NCBI RefSeq assembly: GCF_001522585.2
Contig: NZ_CP013372.1
Coordinates: 1,550,001 to 1,614,000, forward strand
DNA length: 64,000 nt
Reading direction: 5' to 3'
Origin: Burkholderia sp. NRF60-BP8
Lineage (GTDB): Bacteria > Pseudomonadota > Gammaproteobacteria > Burkholderiales > Burkholderiaceae
The notes below the pieces were generated by a model, which saw only the letters and a list, made by a program, of their open reading frames with translations, was not told the origin of the DNA and did not search any database. Positions 51,736-60,349 of the stretch are shown here, piece after piece. The stretch's first letter is position 1, and each line of letters starts with the position of its first letter. Both the position numbers and the translations under genes were made by a program.

Positions 51736-53157
51736 TCACCGCGCCGCGCACTCCGACGCGAGCCGCCCCAGCACCTTCAACGCGTCCTCGATCTGCCGCG
51801 ACCACGGATAGCTGTAGTTGAGCCGGATGAAATGCCGGTAGTCGGTGCCGGCCGAGAACATGTGCCCGGGCCCGACCGTGATCCGCTGCGCGAGCGCCAG
51901 CGTATACAGCTTCATCGCGTCGACCTGCGGCGGCAGTTCGACCCACAGCACATATCCGCCCTGCGGCTGCGACAGCCGCGTGCCTTCCGGGAAGAAACGC
52001 CGCACCATCGCACTCATCAGGCTCGCCTGCTGCGCATACTGCTTGCGCATGCGCCGCAAGTGAAAATCGTAGCCGTCGTATTTCAGGTATTCGGCGATCG
52101 CGAGTTGCTCGATCGCGGGCGTCGCGAGCGTGTTCAGGAATTTCAGCTTCTCGACCTGGTCGCGATAACGGCCCGGCATCGCCCAGCCGATCCGGTAGCG
52201 CGGCGACAGGCTCTTCGTGAACGACGCGCAATGCAGCACCAGTCCGTCGCGATCGAACGACTTCAGCGCGCTCGGCGCCGTGTCGCCGAAGTGCAGCTCG
52301 TGATAGACGTCGCTCTCGATCGCCGGCACGCCGTGCTTCGCGAGCAGTTCGACCAGCGCGCGCTTGCGCGCATCGGGCATCTGGAAGCCGAGCGGATTCT
52401 GGAAATTCGGCATCACCATGCATGCGGCGACGGGCTCGCGCGCGAGGACCCGCTCGAGCGCGTCGAGATCGATGCCGTCGCCCGGGTGCGTCGCGATTTC
52501 GAGCGCGCGCATGCCCATCCGCTCGATCGCGTGCAGCATCGCGTAGAACGTCGGCGACTCCACCGCGATCGTGTCGCCCGGTTTCGCCACCGCCTGCAGG
52601 CACAGGTTGATCGCCTCGGTCGCGCCGATCGTCATCACGATCTCGCCCGGCTCGACCGCGACCCCGCGCTCCGCATAGCGCCGCGCGATCTGGCGAATCA
52701 GCTCCTGATTGCCGGGCGGCAGGTCGTCGATCACGCCCCAGCGCGTGCGCCGCCGCCCGATCGTCTGCGCATAGCGCGCGAGGCGCTGCACCGGAAACTG
52801 CGACGCGTCCGGATACGGCGAACCGAGCGGCACCGCGTCGTCGCGCGCGATCGAGCGCAGCGTCGACAGCACGAGCCGGCTCACGTCCACGGCCGACGGC
52901 TCGGCGGCCGGCGCTGAGACATGCAGCTCGGCCTCGGCCGGCGCCGCCGCGCGCGCCCGCACGAAGTAGCCCGACTGCGGCCGGCTTTCGATCAGGCCGC
53001 GGCTTTCCAGCACGAGGTACGCACGCAGCACGGTCGTGACGCTGAGCTGCTGCTGCCGGCTCGCGTGCCGCACCGACGGAATCCGCTCGCCGGGCCGGTA
53101 CACGCCTCGCTCGATCTGCGCCTGGAGATCGTCGGCCAGTTGTTCGTAACGCTTCAC
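51736..53157 (-). CDS. MocR-type regulator (GntR DNA-binding + PLP aminotransferase-like)
   Basis: A 473-residue fusion of an N-terminal GntR winged helix (residues 1-70: G-V-Y-R-P-G-E-R-I-P-S-V-R, then T-T-V-L-R-A-Y-L-V-L-E-S-R-G-L-I) and a fold-type I aminotransferase domain. The PLP lysine is Lys315 in S-F-T-K-S-L-S-P-R-Y-R; N-P-L-G (near 254) and S-D-V-Y-H-E-L (near 283) are the other PLP-contact motifs. Such proteins use PLP or its adducts as effectors rather than catalysing. It is divergent from the molybdoenzyme gene with 151 bases between, containing TGTAC-type repeats, so it likely regulates that gene and itself. Confidence 0.93.
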   Translation of the reverse strand: MKRYEQLADDLQAQIERGVYRPGERIPSVRHASRQQQLSVTTVLRAYLVLESRGLIESRPQSGYFVRARAAAPAEAELHVSAPAAEPSAVDVSRLVLSTLRSIARDDAVPLGSPYPDASQFPVQRLARYAQTIGRRRTRWGVIDDLPPGNQELIRQIARRYAERGVAVEPGEIVMTIGATEAINLCLQAVAKPGDTIAVESPTFYAMLHAIERMGMRALEIATHPGDGIDLDALERVLAREPVAACMVMPNFQNPLGFQMPDARKRALVELLAKHGVPAIESDVYHELHFGDTAPSALKSFDRDGLVLHCASFTKSLSPRYRIGWAMPGRYRDQVEKLKFLNTLATPAIEQLAIAEYLKYDGYDFHLRRMRKQYAQQASLMSAMVRRFFPEGTRLSQPQGGYVLWVELPPQVDAMKLYTLALAQRITVGPGHMFSAGTDYRHFIRLNYSYPWSRQIEDALKVLGRLASECAAR

Positions 53158-53221
53158 GTGCCTCCTTTCAGCTTCCCTTCAGCAACACAGTTGCGATCCG
53201 CATGGTATGGATGGCCGAAAC

Positions 53222-53252
53222 TGTACTCTTTTTTGAAGTGAACAGGTGTACA
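53222..53252. promoter_or_regulatory. TGTAC repeats between the MocR and molybdoenzyme genes
   Basis: TGTAC at 53222-53226 and TGTACA at 53247-53252 lie 25 bases apart around a T-rich stretch; the second overlaps ACAGGTGTACA. MocR regulators bind pairs of short direct or inverted repeats in divergent promoter regions, so this is a plausible operator. Confidence 0.45.
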
Positions 53253-53308
53253 CACAGCGGCACGGGCGCCGCGCGTACTCTGCACGCATCGACCCCGACA
53301 CCCGCATC

Positions 53309-55633
53309 ATGAAAAAGAAATCCGCCACCGCGCGCATCGAACCGTATACCCACCCGGCCGCCGGCTGGGGCGCGCTGAAAGCCGTCACGATCAACCTGAT
53401 CAAGGAAAAGGTCGCCGGCGGCAACTACCGCACGCTGCTGCGCCAGAACCAGCCGGACGGCTTCGACTGCCCGGGCTGTGCGTGGCCCGACCGCCAGCAC
53501 GCATCGACGTTCGAATTCTGCGAGAACGGCGTGAAGGCCGTGGCCGCGGAGGCGACGAGCAAGCGCGTGACGCCGGACTTCTTCGCCGCGCACACGGTGA
53601 CCGAACTGCTCGAACAGTCGGATTTCGAGCTCGAACAGCACGGGCGGCTCACCGACCCGATGGTGTACGACGCGCAGACCGACCGCTACGTGCCGATCGC
53701 GTGGGACGACGCGTTCGAGCTGATCGCGCGCCACCTGCGCGCGCTGCCGGACCCGAACCAGGCCGCGTTCTACACGTCCGGCCGCGCCAGCAACGAGGCC
53801 GCGTTCCTGTACCAGCTGTTCGTGCGGCGGTACGGCACGAACAACTTCCCCGACTGCTCGAACATGTGCCACGAGGCGACGAGCCGCGGGCTGCCGGCGT
53901 CGGTCGGCGTCGGCAAGGGCACCGTTACGCTCGACGATTTCGAGCATGCCGACACGCTGCTGATCTTCGGCCAGAACCCCGCGACCAACCATCCGCGGAT
54001 GATGGGCGAGCTGCGCGAGTGCGCGAAGCGCGGCGCGACGATCGTGTCGATCAACCCGCTGAAGGAGCGCGGGCTCGAACGCTTCGCCGATCCGCAAAGC
54101 CCGCTCGAGATGCTGACGATGTCGGGCACGAAGATCGCATCGACGTTCATCCAGCCGACGATCGGCGGCGATTTCGCGCTGATCAAGGGGATGGCCAAGC
54201 GCGTGCTCGAACTCGACGACGCCGCGCGCGCCGCCGGTGCGCCGCGCGTCGTCGACACCGCGTTCATCGGCGAGCACACGGCCGGGTTCGACGCGTTCGC
54301 CGACGATCTGCGCGCCGAGCGCTGGTCCGCGCTGACGGCCGAAAGCGGCGTGCCGTACGAGCAGATCGACGCGCTCGCGCAGCGCTATGCACGCAGCGAA
54401 CGCGTGATCGCGACGTGGGGCATGGGCATCACGCAGCACAAGCATTCGGTCGCGACGGTGCAGATGCTGACGAACCTGATGCTGATGCGCGGCAACATCG
54501 GCCGCCCCGGCGCCGGCCTGTGCCCGGTGCGCGGCCATTCGAACGTGCAGGGCAACCGCACGGTCGGCATCGAGGAAAAGCCGTCGCAGGCGTTCCTCGA
54601 CCGGCTCGGCCACGTGTTCGATTTCGAACCGCCGCGCCATCACGGCTACGACGTCGTCGAGACGATCGAAGGGATGCTCGACGGCCGTGTGAAGGTACTG
54701 ATCGGTCTGGGCGGCAATTTCGCGATGGCGACGCCCGACACGCCGCGCACGTGGGAAGGCATGCGGCGCTGCGCACTGTCCGTGCACATCACGACGAAGC
54801 TGAACCGCAGCCACCTGATCCACGGCCGCGACGCGCTGATCCTGCCGACGCTCGGTCGCACCGAGATCGACCTGCAGGACGACGTCGCGCAAGGCGTGAC
54901 GGTCGAGGATTCGATGAGCATGGTCCACGTGTCGTACGGGATGAACAAGCCGGCCTCGCCGAACCTGATGTCGGAGCCCGCGATCGTCGCGCACATGGGC
55001 CACGCGCTGTTCGGCAGCGGCACGATCGACTGGCTCGCGTACAAGAACGACTATGCGAAGATCCGCGACGCGATCGAGGCGACCGTCGACGGCTTCTACG
55101 ACTACAACGCACGCATCGCACGGCCCGGCGGCTTCCACCTGCGCGTCGCATCGCGCGACCGCGAATGGCTGACACCGACGGCCAGGGCGAACTTCATCGC
55201 GCACGCGCTGCCGACCGACACGCCGATCCAGCGCGCCCGCGCGCTGCACGGCGACCGGCTGATGACGCTGATGACGACGCGCTCGCACGACCAGTACAAC
55301 ACGACCGTCTACGGGCTCGACGACCGCTATCGCGGCGTGTTCGGCCAGCGCCGCGTGGTGTTCGTCAACCGCGACGATCTCGCGATGCTCGGCCTGAAGG
55401 CCGGCGAATGGGTCGACATGGAAACCGTGTGGCACGACGGCATCGAGCGGCGCGCGGACGGCTTCCTGCTCGTCGAGTACGACATTCCGCGCGGCTGCAT
55501 CGGCGCGTACTACCCGGAAACCAACCCGCTCGTGCCGCTCGACAGCGTCGGCGACGTGTGCAACACGCCGACGTCGAAATCGGTGCCCGTGCTGCTGCAT
55601 CGCGCGGCGGCGCCCGCCTCGATCGCCGCCTGA
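53309..55633 (+). CDS. FdhF/YdeP-type molybdopterin oxidoreductase alpha subunit
   Basis: A 774-residue molybdopterin enzyme resembling E. coli YdeP (formate-dehydrogenase-like, linked there to acid resistance). Near the N-terminus C-P-G-C (54-57) and C71 in F-E-F-C-E-N-G form a reduced cluster-like motif typical of this group; the metal-ligand-type Cys is in N-M-C-H-E-A-T-S. Q-N-P-A-T-N-H-P-R-M and M-R-G-N-I-G-R-P-G-A-G-L-C-P-V-R-G-H-S-N-V-Q-G mark cofactor binding, and the C-terminal dinucleotide-binding domain ends with C-N-T-P-T-S-K. No beta or gamma redox partner is adjacent. I use the ATG at 53309 rather than the upstream in-frame start. Divergent from the MocR gene; 12 bases before the bestrophin gene. 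Confidence 0.9.
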   Translation: MKKKSATARIEPYTHPAAGWGALKAVTINLIKEKVAGGNYRTLLRQNQPDGFDCPGCAWPDRQHASTFEFCENGVKAVAAEATSKRVTPDFFAAHTVTELLEQSDFELEQHGRLTDPMVYDAQTDRYVPIAWDDAFELIARHLRALPDPNQAAFYTSGRASNEAAFLYQLFVRRYGTNNFPDCSNMCHEATSRGLPASVGVGKGTVTLDDFEHADTLLIFGQNPATNHPRMMGELRECAKRGATIVSINPLKERGLERFADPQSPLEMLTMSGTKIASTFIQPTIGGDFALIKGMAKRVLELDDAARAAGAPRVVDTAFIGEHTAGFDAFADDLRAERWSALTAESGVPYEQIDALAQRYARSERVIATWGMGITQHKHSVATVQMLTNLMLMRGNIGRPGAGLCPVRGHSNVQGNRTVGIEEKPSQAFLDRLGHVFDFEPPRHHGYDVVETIEGMLDGRVKVLIGLGGNFAMATPDTPRTWEGMRRCALSVHITTKLNRSHLIHGRDALILPTLGRTEIDLQDDVAQGVTVEDSMSMVHVSYGMNKPASPNLMSEPAIVAHMGHALFGSGTIDWLAYKNDYAKIRDAIEATVDGFYDYNARIARPGGFHLRVASRDREWLTPTARANFIAHALPTDTPIQRARALHGDRLMTLMTTRSHDQYNTTVYGLDDRYRGVFGQRRVVFVNRDDLAMLGLKAGEWVDMETVWHDGIERRADGFLLVEYDIPRGCIGAYYPETNPLVPLDSVGDVCNTPTSKSVPVLLHRAAAPASIAA

Positions 55634-55645
55634 CGGAGCGCGACG

Positions 55646-56566
55646 ATGATCGTTCGTCCGCGCGAGCACTGGCTGCGGATGCTGCTCGTCTGGAACGGCT
55701 CGGTGCTGCCGACCATCCTGCCGCAGCTCGTGCTGACGCTCGCGATCAGCGTCGTCGCGGTCTGGGGCGGCGGCCGCGTGCTCGGCGAGAAGGTGCCGCT
55801 GAACCCGACGCCGTTCACGCTGATCGGCCTGACGCTCGCGATCTTCGCCGGGTTTCGCAACAACGCCAGCTACGAACGCTATCGCGAAGGCCGGCAGCTG
55901 TGGGGCGGCGTGCTGACCGCCACGCGCACGCTGGTGTCGCAGGCGCTCTGCTACGGCGCGCTCGACCGCGACGACGCCTCGCGCCGCGCGTTCGTGCGCA
56001 CGGTCGTCGCGTTCGTCTACGCGCTCAAGCACCAACTGCGCGGCACCGATCCGGCCGCGGACCTGCGCGCGCTGCTCGACGGCGCCACCTACGCGCGCGT
56101 CGCCGCTTCCCGGTTTCGCCCGATCGTCATCGTGCACGCGCTGCGCGAAGCGTTCGCCGCGCGCGCCGATGCGGGCCATCTCGCCGACACGCGCCTGTGG
56201 ATGCTCGATGCGCGCCTCGACGATCTCGTCGCGATGGTGAGCGGCTGCGAGCGCATCGCGTCGACGCCGATTCCGTTTTCATACGACGTGCTGCTGCACC
56301 GGACCATCTACGCGTATTGCGTGTTGTTGCCGTTCGGTCTCGTCGATTCGATCGGTGTGGCGACACCTTTTGTGACAGTTTTCGTCGCCTATACGCTGAT
56401 CGCGCTCGACGCCATCGCGCATGCGATCGCCGAACCGTTCGGCGACGGCCCGAATCATCTCGCGCTCGATGCGATGACGCGGCAGATCGAGCGCACGCTG
56501 CTCGAACTGAACCGCGAGCCGCTGCCGGCCGAGGTGACGCCCGGCCCGGCCTACCGCCTCACCTGA
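55646..56566 (+). CDS. bestrophin family anion channel (UPF0187/YneE)
   Basis: A 306-residue inner-membrane protein of the bacterial bestrophin family (YneE). The hallmark is F-A-G-F-R-N-N-A-S-Y-E-R-Y-R-E-G-R-Q-L-W-G near residues 66-86; I-P-F-S-Y and the L-P-F-G-L-V-D-S-I-G segment are also conserved. Bacterial bestrophins form pentameric channels, cation- or anion-selective depending on pore residues. It begins 12 bases after the molybdoenzyme stop and is probably co-transcribed with it. Its 3' end overlaps the end of the convergent FUSC remnant by 8 bases. Confidence 0.92.
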   Translation: MIVRPREHWLRMLLVWNGSVLPTILPQLVLTLAISVVAVWGGGRVLGEKVPLNPTPFTLIGLTLAIFAGFRNNASYERYREGRQLWGGVLTATRTLVSQALCYGALDRDDASRRAFVRTVVAFVYALKHQLRGTDPAADLRALLDGATYARVAASRFRPIVIVHALREAFAARADAGHLADTRLWMLDARLDDLVAMVSGCERIASTPIPFSYDVLLHRTIYAYCVLLPFGLVDSIGVATPFVTVFVAYTLIALDAIAHAIAEPFGDGPNHLALDAMTRQIERTLLELNREPLPAEVTPGPAYRLT

Positions 56567-57266
56567 GCGGCCATCCTGTTCGATCGCTGCGGCCGCGCAG
56601 GAAATCGCCATGCGCGGCGGCCGCATCCGCGATCCGCCGCAGCAGGACCACGCCGTGCAGCAACGCATGCGCGTCGTCGCCGTCGCGCGCGGCCACGCGT
56701 CGTCGCAACAGGCCGGCCGCGGCGTCGCACGTCTGCTCGAGTCGCGCGAAATCCGCCCGTGCGACGCGCCCACGCACCGCCGCCGCCGCGCGGCGCGCGG
56801 CCGGCTCGCGCGTGGCCAGTTCGGCGAGCGACAGCAGGCTGTCGCCGATTCCCCAGATCGCGAGCAGATCGCGCATGTCGTGCTCGATCCGTGTCTGCGG
56901 CACGCTACCCGCGAATCCGAGCTCGCGTGCAAGACGGTCGGCCGTGCGGCTCAGCCACGCGCTCGCCGACCACGCCCGCGGCTCGCGCGCGAGCCGCGCC
57001 AGATCGCGGCGCACCGCGCGATGCAGCCGCCGCCGGCTCGTGCCCGGATCGCCGGGAAACACCAGCGCGAATACCAAAGCGCCGAACGCGATGCCGAGCA
57101 GCGTCGCGAGCGCGCTGTTCAGAAACGCGGCGTCGCCGATCCGCGTCGTGTTGTTCGGCGACGTGAAATTCCAGAAGAAGATCGAGAACGCGCTGCCCAT
57201 CGCGGCCGTGCGCGGATGGCGTATCGCGAGGCCGGTGCCGATCAGGAACAACCACCAAAACCGCAT
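56559..57266 (-). pseudogene. FUSC (fusaric-acid-resistance-type) transporter, C-terminal remnant
   Basis: The reverse frame encodes about 235 residues resembling only the C-terminal half of a FUSC/YccS aromatic-acid exporter: R-F-W-W-L-F-L-I-G-T-G-L-A-I-R-H-P-R-T-A-A-M-G, S-P-N-N-T-T-R-I-G-D-A-A-F, then L-G-I-A-F-G-A-L-V-F-A-L-V-F-P and a long soluble tail. Full-length members have about 650-750 residues with two membrane blocks; the N-terminal block is missing. Upstream of 57266 the sequence turns abruptly AT-rich and becomes phage DNA, so the prophage insertion most likely cut the gene. The open frame runs on to 57356 but those residues are not FUSC-like. No ribosome site precedes the ATG at 57266. 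Confidence 0.75.
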
Positions 57267-57392
57267 AAATGCATGATTTCGTGTGGGAAAAATGAGCTTG
57301 ATGGATGAATTTAGGACTACTGATTCAAACAATCTGCCACTAACAAAAACAAACACTTACAAGGCAGTTTTGGATTGCATCGGCCTAAATCA

Positions 57393-59045
57393 TCAGCGAC
57401 GGCGCCGATACATGATCGCTCCGCTAACCTGCATGGTGCTAGTAGCGAAGATGACGTTTGCAACTACATAGACGGTCGTGGGAGACGATACGTTCACACG
57501 CGTCAGAGGGCATGACGTATTAACAGCCGTGCCAGCCGCTGCGCTAACGCCTACCGGGCCATTCGCATTGTTCACTCCTGTAGCGAACGTCCCGAATGTC
57601 GCTGATGTCGTGCTGATGCCGCACTGATATGTCGAGGTTGTCGTCGTGCCGGCAGGATTGGTCGTAATGGCGCCCCACACATCCCAGTCCCCAGCTGGAA
57701 GAGACACGCTCGTTGCGTTGAACACAACGCCGCTCGTGATTGACGTGTTTTGCGTAGATGCAATCCCGAATTCGCCTACACTCCCTGAATTTGCGTTATC
57801 GGCCAGTGTCGTACCTACGATGCCGGCAGTCGTTGATGGGGTAATAGTCGACGTAGCCGAAACAGTTGTAAATGCTCCGGTTGACCTGACCGTGTTGCCG
57901 ACAGGCGTATTGTTCAATCCTCCATTCGTCGATAATGAGCCGCCGTCAGTCATCGTCGCGATTACTGAATTGAAAGCATCATTGACGAATTCAAAATTAC
58001 CGCCTCGTGCTCGGATTGTTTTGCTTGGCGTCGTTCCTCCATTGCCAATAAATTTGAGCCCCGCTCCCTGCGAATCACCTGTTGCAGAGATCGTCAAATT
58101 TGCTTGGTTGCTTCCCGATGGATCAGTAACCGTTACGGGCCCGCTGAAAGTCCCATTCTGGGCGTATATGTTGGACCACACCAAAGATGAAGTGCCAAGC
58201 GTGGCTACGTTCGTTGTCTGCGGATTGAATGCTGCGGCATTTGTTTGAAGGCCCGTCGGCGTCATGGTCACAGTCGACGAATGGGCAACGCTTCCCGCAT
58301 CAGTATATTGGAAAACGATGGGCTGACTCGATTGACTGGCACCCGTTGCAGCGAGTCCTACATACATGGCATTGACCGAGTTCCCATCAGGAGATGCGAA
58401 AGAGTACGTCCATTTAGCCCCAACGCCCCCGCCAAGCTGATTTGTTTGAAACCCAACAAGATAGGCAGACGAGGTTAGCGCTGTGCCGCCCGCGAAAAAC
58501 GATATGCACTTTGTGTTTGGGCTGCTGACGTTACAGTCTGCTTCGAATCCATATAGTTGACGCCCGGACCCGGAAGTTACGCCGGTAAAGCCAAGCGAAT
58601 CCGAAACAATCGTATCGCCGCCCCATGATTGGCAGTTGTCAACCGCGCATATATTCACACCAAACAGGGCTACAGCTGATTTAGTTGATGTTGCCCCGGC
58701 TTGCTTATTTAGCACGTAACCAGCAATGCCATTGGTCGTCCAGTTGGTTGACCCCGATGTCTGCGTAGCAACTCCGCGCATGGCATCACCCGTAAATACA
58801 GGCTGTCCAACAGCCCCGATCGCGGCACCGTATATGTATTCCGCCGATGCCGTAGGGTTGTTGAGTTGCCCCGTAATCCTGAACTGATCAGTAGTAAGCG
58901 GAGCGACTGATGTACCTATCAGAGAGGCTGTTCCTGCGCCGCCAATCCCGCCTAGCAGAGTCACATTATTCAACGTCGGCGACGGATAGCTCTGGGCAAG
59001 CGTCAGCAGCGGCCACATCAGGGCCGCGATAAGGATTTTCTTCAT
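57393..59045 (-). CDS. phage tail-fibre-like protein with a signal peptide
   Basis: A 550-residue Ser/Thr/Gly/Asn-rich, repetitive beta protein. The middle has fibre-type segments (S-A-T-G-D-S-Q-G-A-G-L-K-F-I-G-N-G-G and F-E-F-V-N-D-A-F-N-S-V-I-A-T-M-T-D-G-G-S) shared in style with the S74 fibre at 62119; the C-terminus resembles the last domain of many phage fibres (L-P-A-G-D-W-D-V-W-G, then Y-Q-C-G-I-S-T-T-S). Unusually it begins with a good Sec signal peptide (M-K-K-I-L-I-A-A-L-M-W-P-L-L-T-L-A-Q). Seven or so Cys residues also suit a periplasmic or secreted protein. It is the last phage gene before the host junction. It may be a surface protein expressed by the lysogen rather than a virion fibre. 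Confidence 0.7.
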   Translation of the reverse strand: MKKILIAALMWPLLTLAQSYPSPTLNNVTLLGGIGGAGTASLIGTSVAPLTTDQFRITGQLNNPTASAEYIYGAAIGAVGQPVFTGDAMRGVATQTSGSTNWTTNGIAGYVLNKQAGATSTKSAVALFGVNICAVDNCQSWGGDTIVSDSLGFTGVTSGSGRQLYGFEADCNVSSPNTKCISFFAGGTALTSSAYLVGFQTNQLGGGVGAKWTYSFASPDGNSVNAMYVGLAATGASQSSQPIVFQYTDAGSVAHSSTVTMTPTGLQTNAAAFNPQTTNVATLGTSSLVWSNIYAQNGTFSGPVTVTDPSGSNQANLTISATGDSQGAGLKFIGNGGTTPSKTIRARGGNFEFVNDAFNSVIATMTDGGSLSTNGGLNNTPVGNTVRSTGAFTTVSATSTITPSTTAGIVGTTLADNANSGSVGEFGIASTQNTSITSGVVFNATSVSLPAGDWDVWGAITTNPAGTTTTSTYQCGISTTSATFGTFATGVNNANGPVGVSAAAGTAVNTSCPLTRVNVSSPTTVYVVANVIFATSTMQVSGAIMYRRRR

Positions 59046-59054
59046 GGATCGTCC

Positions 59055-59642
59055 CTAGTTTGTCGGGAGAGCTGCGATGTACCGCGAGAGCGCGTGATCT
59101 TTCAGATTGATGAACGGCAGCGACGCTTTGCCGATCTGAATCAGAGATCCGCTTTGAGGCCAGATAGGAGGTACAGCGGGCACCGCATCGTTGCCGTTTC
59201 GGTAGAGGTTCATACGCGTGCCAGCAAGCACGCTCGAGATGCTTACGTCCGGGCTCACCCGCGGCGGTGCAAAACCCCATACCGCCTTGACGGGATTCCC
59301 ATTCGCCACGAATGAAGCCGCAGCAACGATAGCGAGTGCAGCCCCCAATGAGTGGCCAACGAAGATAACTGCTTGCCCACTGGCCGCGTTGATGACTTCT
59401 TGCTGAATAGCCTGGTAGGCGCTCCAGAAGCCGCCATGCACATGCCCGAGGAACGGAACAGGATCAGGCTTTACGTCGAAGTCAGCTAGCAGGTCGGCCA
59501 CACTATCGGTTCCAGGGAACGCGATAACACGACCGTCTGCAACGTCACGGACGATTGCGCACGACGGGCCACTACCAGTCCCAATATCGTGCGGCGCGCT
59601 ATATGCCTCTTGGGCAAGCAGCGCGTAATCGCGGGCATTCAT
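59055..59642 (-). CDS. phage-encoded class 3 lipase-like alpha/beta hydrolase
   Basis: A 195-residue lipase (class 3) fold protein. The nucleophile elbow is V-G-H-S-L-G (Ser98), with likely partners Asp152 (N-G-N-D-A-V-P) and His183 (K-D-H-A-L-S-R-Y); I-A-F-P-G-T-D-S (about 40-47) provides the oxyanion loop, and G-H-V-H-G-G-F-W is typical of class 3 lipases. No signal peptide is seen. The ATG at 59642 shares its A with the stop of the upstream lipoprotein gene (TAATG). It lies in the phage lysis region, so it may help envelope breakdown or be a lysogen-expressed extra. Confidence 0.85.
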   Translation of the reverse strand: MNARDYALLAQEAYSAPHDIGTGSGPSCAIVRDVADGRVIAFPGTDSVADLLADFDVKPDPVPFLGHVHGGFWSAYQAIQQEVINAASGQAVIFVGHSLGAALAIVAAASFVANGNPVKAVWGFAPPRVSPDVSISSVLAGTRMNLYRNGNDAVPAVPPIWPQSGSLIQIGKASLPFINLKDHALSRYIAALPTN

Positions 59643-60055
59643 TACTGGCTTGCTGCAACCGGTGCCGTGGCGACGATCAACTGATCGATGAGCGCCTGAA
59701 CCATTGGGCCGAACGTCTGAAGTGCGAGCAGGACGGCCGGTTGATTCGGGATGGCTGGAACGCCTTCCACGATCGCGATGGCGGCCGGTAAAAGGCTGTC
59801 GTGGAATGCCTTGAGGTTTGCCATGTTCAGTTCGCCGCCAGCCTTGCAAATCGCTTCGTTGGCCGGAAGGATTTCCTTGTTGATGGCGTCCTGCTGAGCG
59901 GTCGTCAGAAGTGGGGATTGACCAAGAATGGTCAGATCGCCATTGACGATCGTGCAGCCGGTCTGGAACTGCTGTTGGACGGTCGGCAGAGACGAGCAAC
60001 CAGCAAAAGCGACGGACGCGGCAATGCCTGCCGCAAGCAGCATCTTTTTCATCAC
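59642..60055 (-). CDS. phage-encoded lipoprotein
   Basis: A 137-residue protein with a lipoprotein signal peptide: M-M-K-K-M-L-L-A-A-G-I-A-A-S-V-A-F-A-G-C, lipobox F-A-G-C with Cys20. The mature part has two more Cys (T-G-C-T-I and E-A-I-C-K) and is mostly helical, ending in a hydrophobic amphipathic stretch. It is too long and lacks the Pro-rich look of a typical Rz1 outer spanin. Candidates are a superinfection-exclusion lipoprotein or a lysis helper. It overlaps the lipase start by one base. Confidence 0.75.
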   Translation of the reverse strand: MMKKMLLAAGIAASVAFAGCSSLPTVQQQFQTGCTIVNGDLTILGQSPLLTTAQQDAINKEILPANEAICKAGGELNMANLKAFHDSLLPAAIAIVEGVPAIPNQPAVLLALQTFGPMVQALIDQLIVATAPVAASQ

Positions 60056-60076
60056 GGTTCCTTTGGATTGGGAGGG

Positions 60077-60349
60077 TTACTGCTGAACGGGTGCTGCGGC
60101 GGACTTCTTGGCGATGGCTTCTGCGATCTGATCTGCGAGTGCGGCGGCCGATTGGGATGGAATTCCGGTTTCCTTCGCACGCAGGAAGCTCAGGGCGAGC
60201 AGCTCAAGCACCTTGTAGATCTTGCCTGCCGGCGTGGTCGGATCGGGCGTCGGGATGATCGAATTGAGCAGAGCAGCCGCAGCGACGACGTGCGTCGGAT
60301 CAGCCTGAAGCCAATTGAGAATGGACATCAAGAATTGCAGGGTATTCAT
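60077..60349 (-). CDS. phage hypothetical protein (90 residues)
   Basis: A 90-residue, mostly helical protein: a hydrophobic N-terminal stretch (L-Q-F-L-M-S-I-L-N-W-L), then V-V-A-A-A-A-L-L-N-S-I-I-P-T-P-D-P-T-T-P, and a Ala-rich charged C-terminal helix. It is not a clear membrane protein. It overlaps the start of its neighbour in the usual ATGA manner (60346-60349) directly after the endolysin gene, so it is translationally coupled to it. Function unknown. Confidence 0.65.
   Translation of the reverse strand: MNTLQFLMSILNWLQADPTHVVAAAALLNSIIPTPDPTTPAGKIYKVLELLALSFLRAKETGIPSQSAAALADQIAEAIAKKSAAAPVQQ

Noticed and set aside
53168..56179. A 1003-codon minus-strand frame antisense to the molybdoenzyme and bestrophin genes
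   Set aside because: Same reason: Arg/Ala/His-rich shadow of clearly recognised plus-strand genes.
57267..57392. Mu-like transposon end (TG...CA) at the prophage edge
   Set aside because: TGCATG near 57270 starts with TG, but no repeated Mu-type end sites or recognisable transposase lie in the window, and the other end is not visible.
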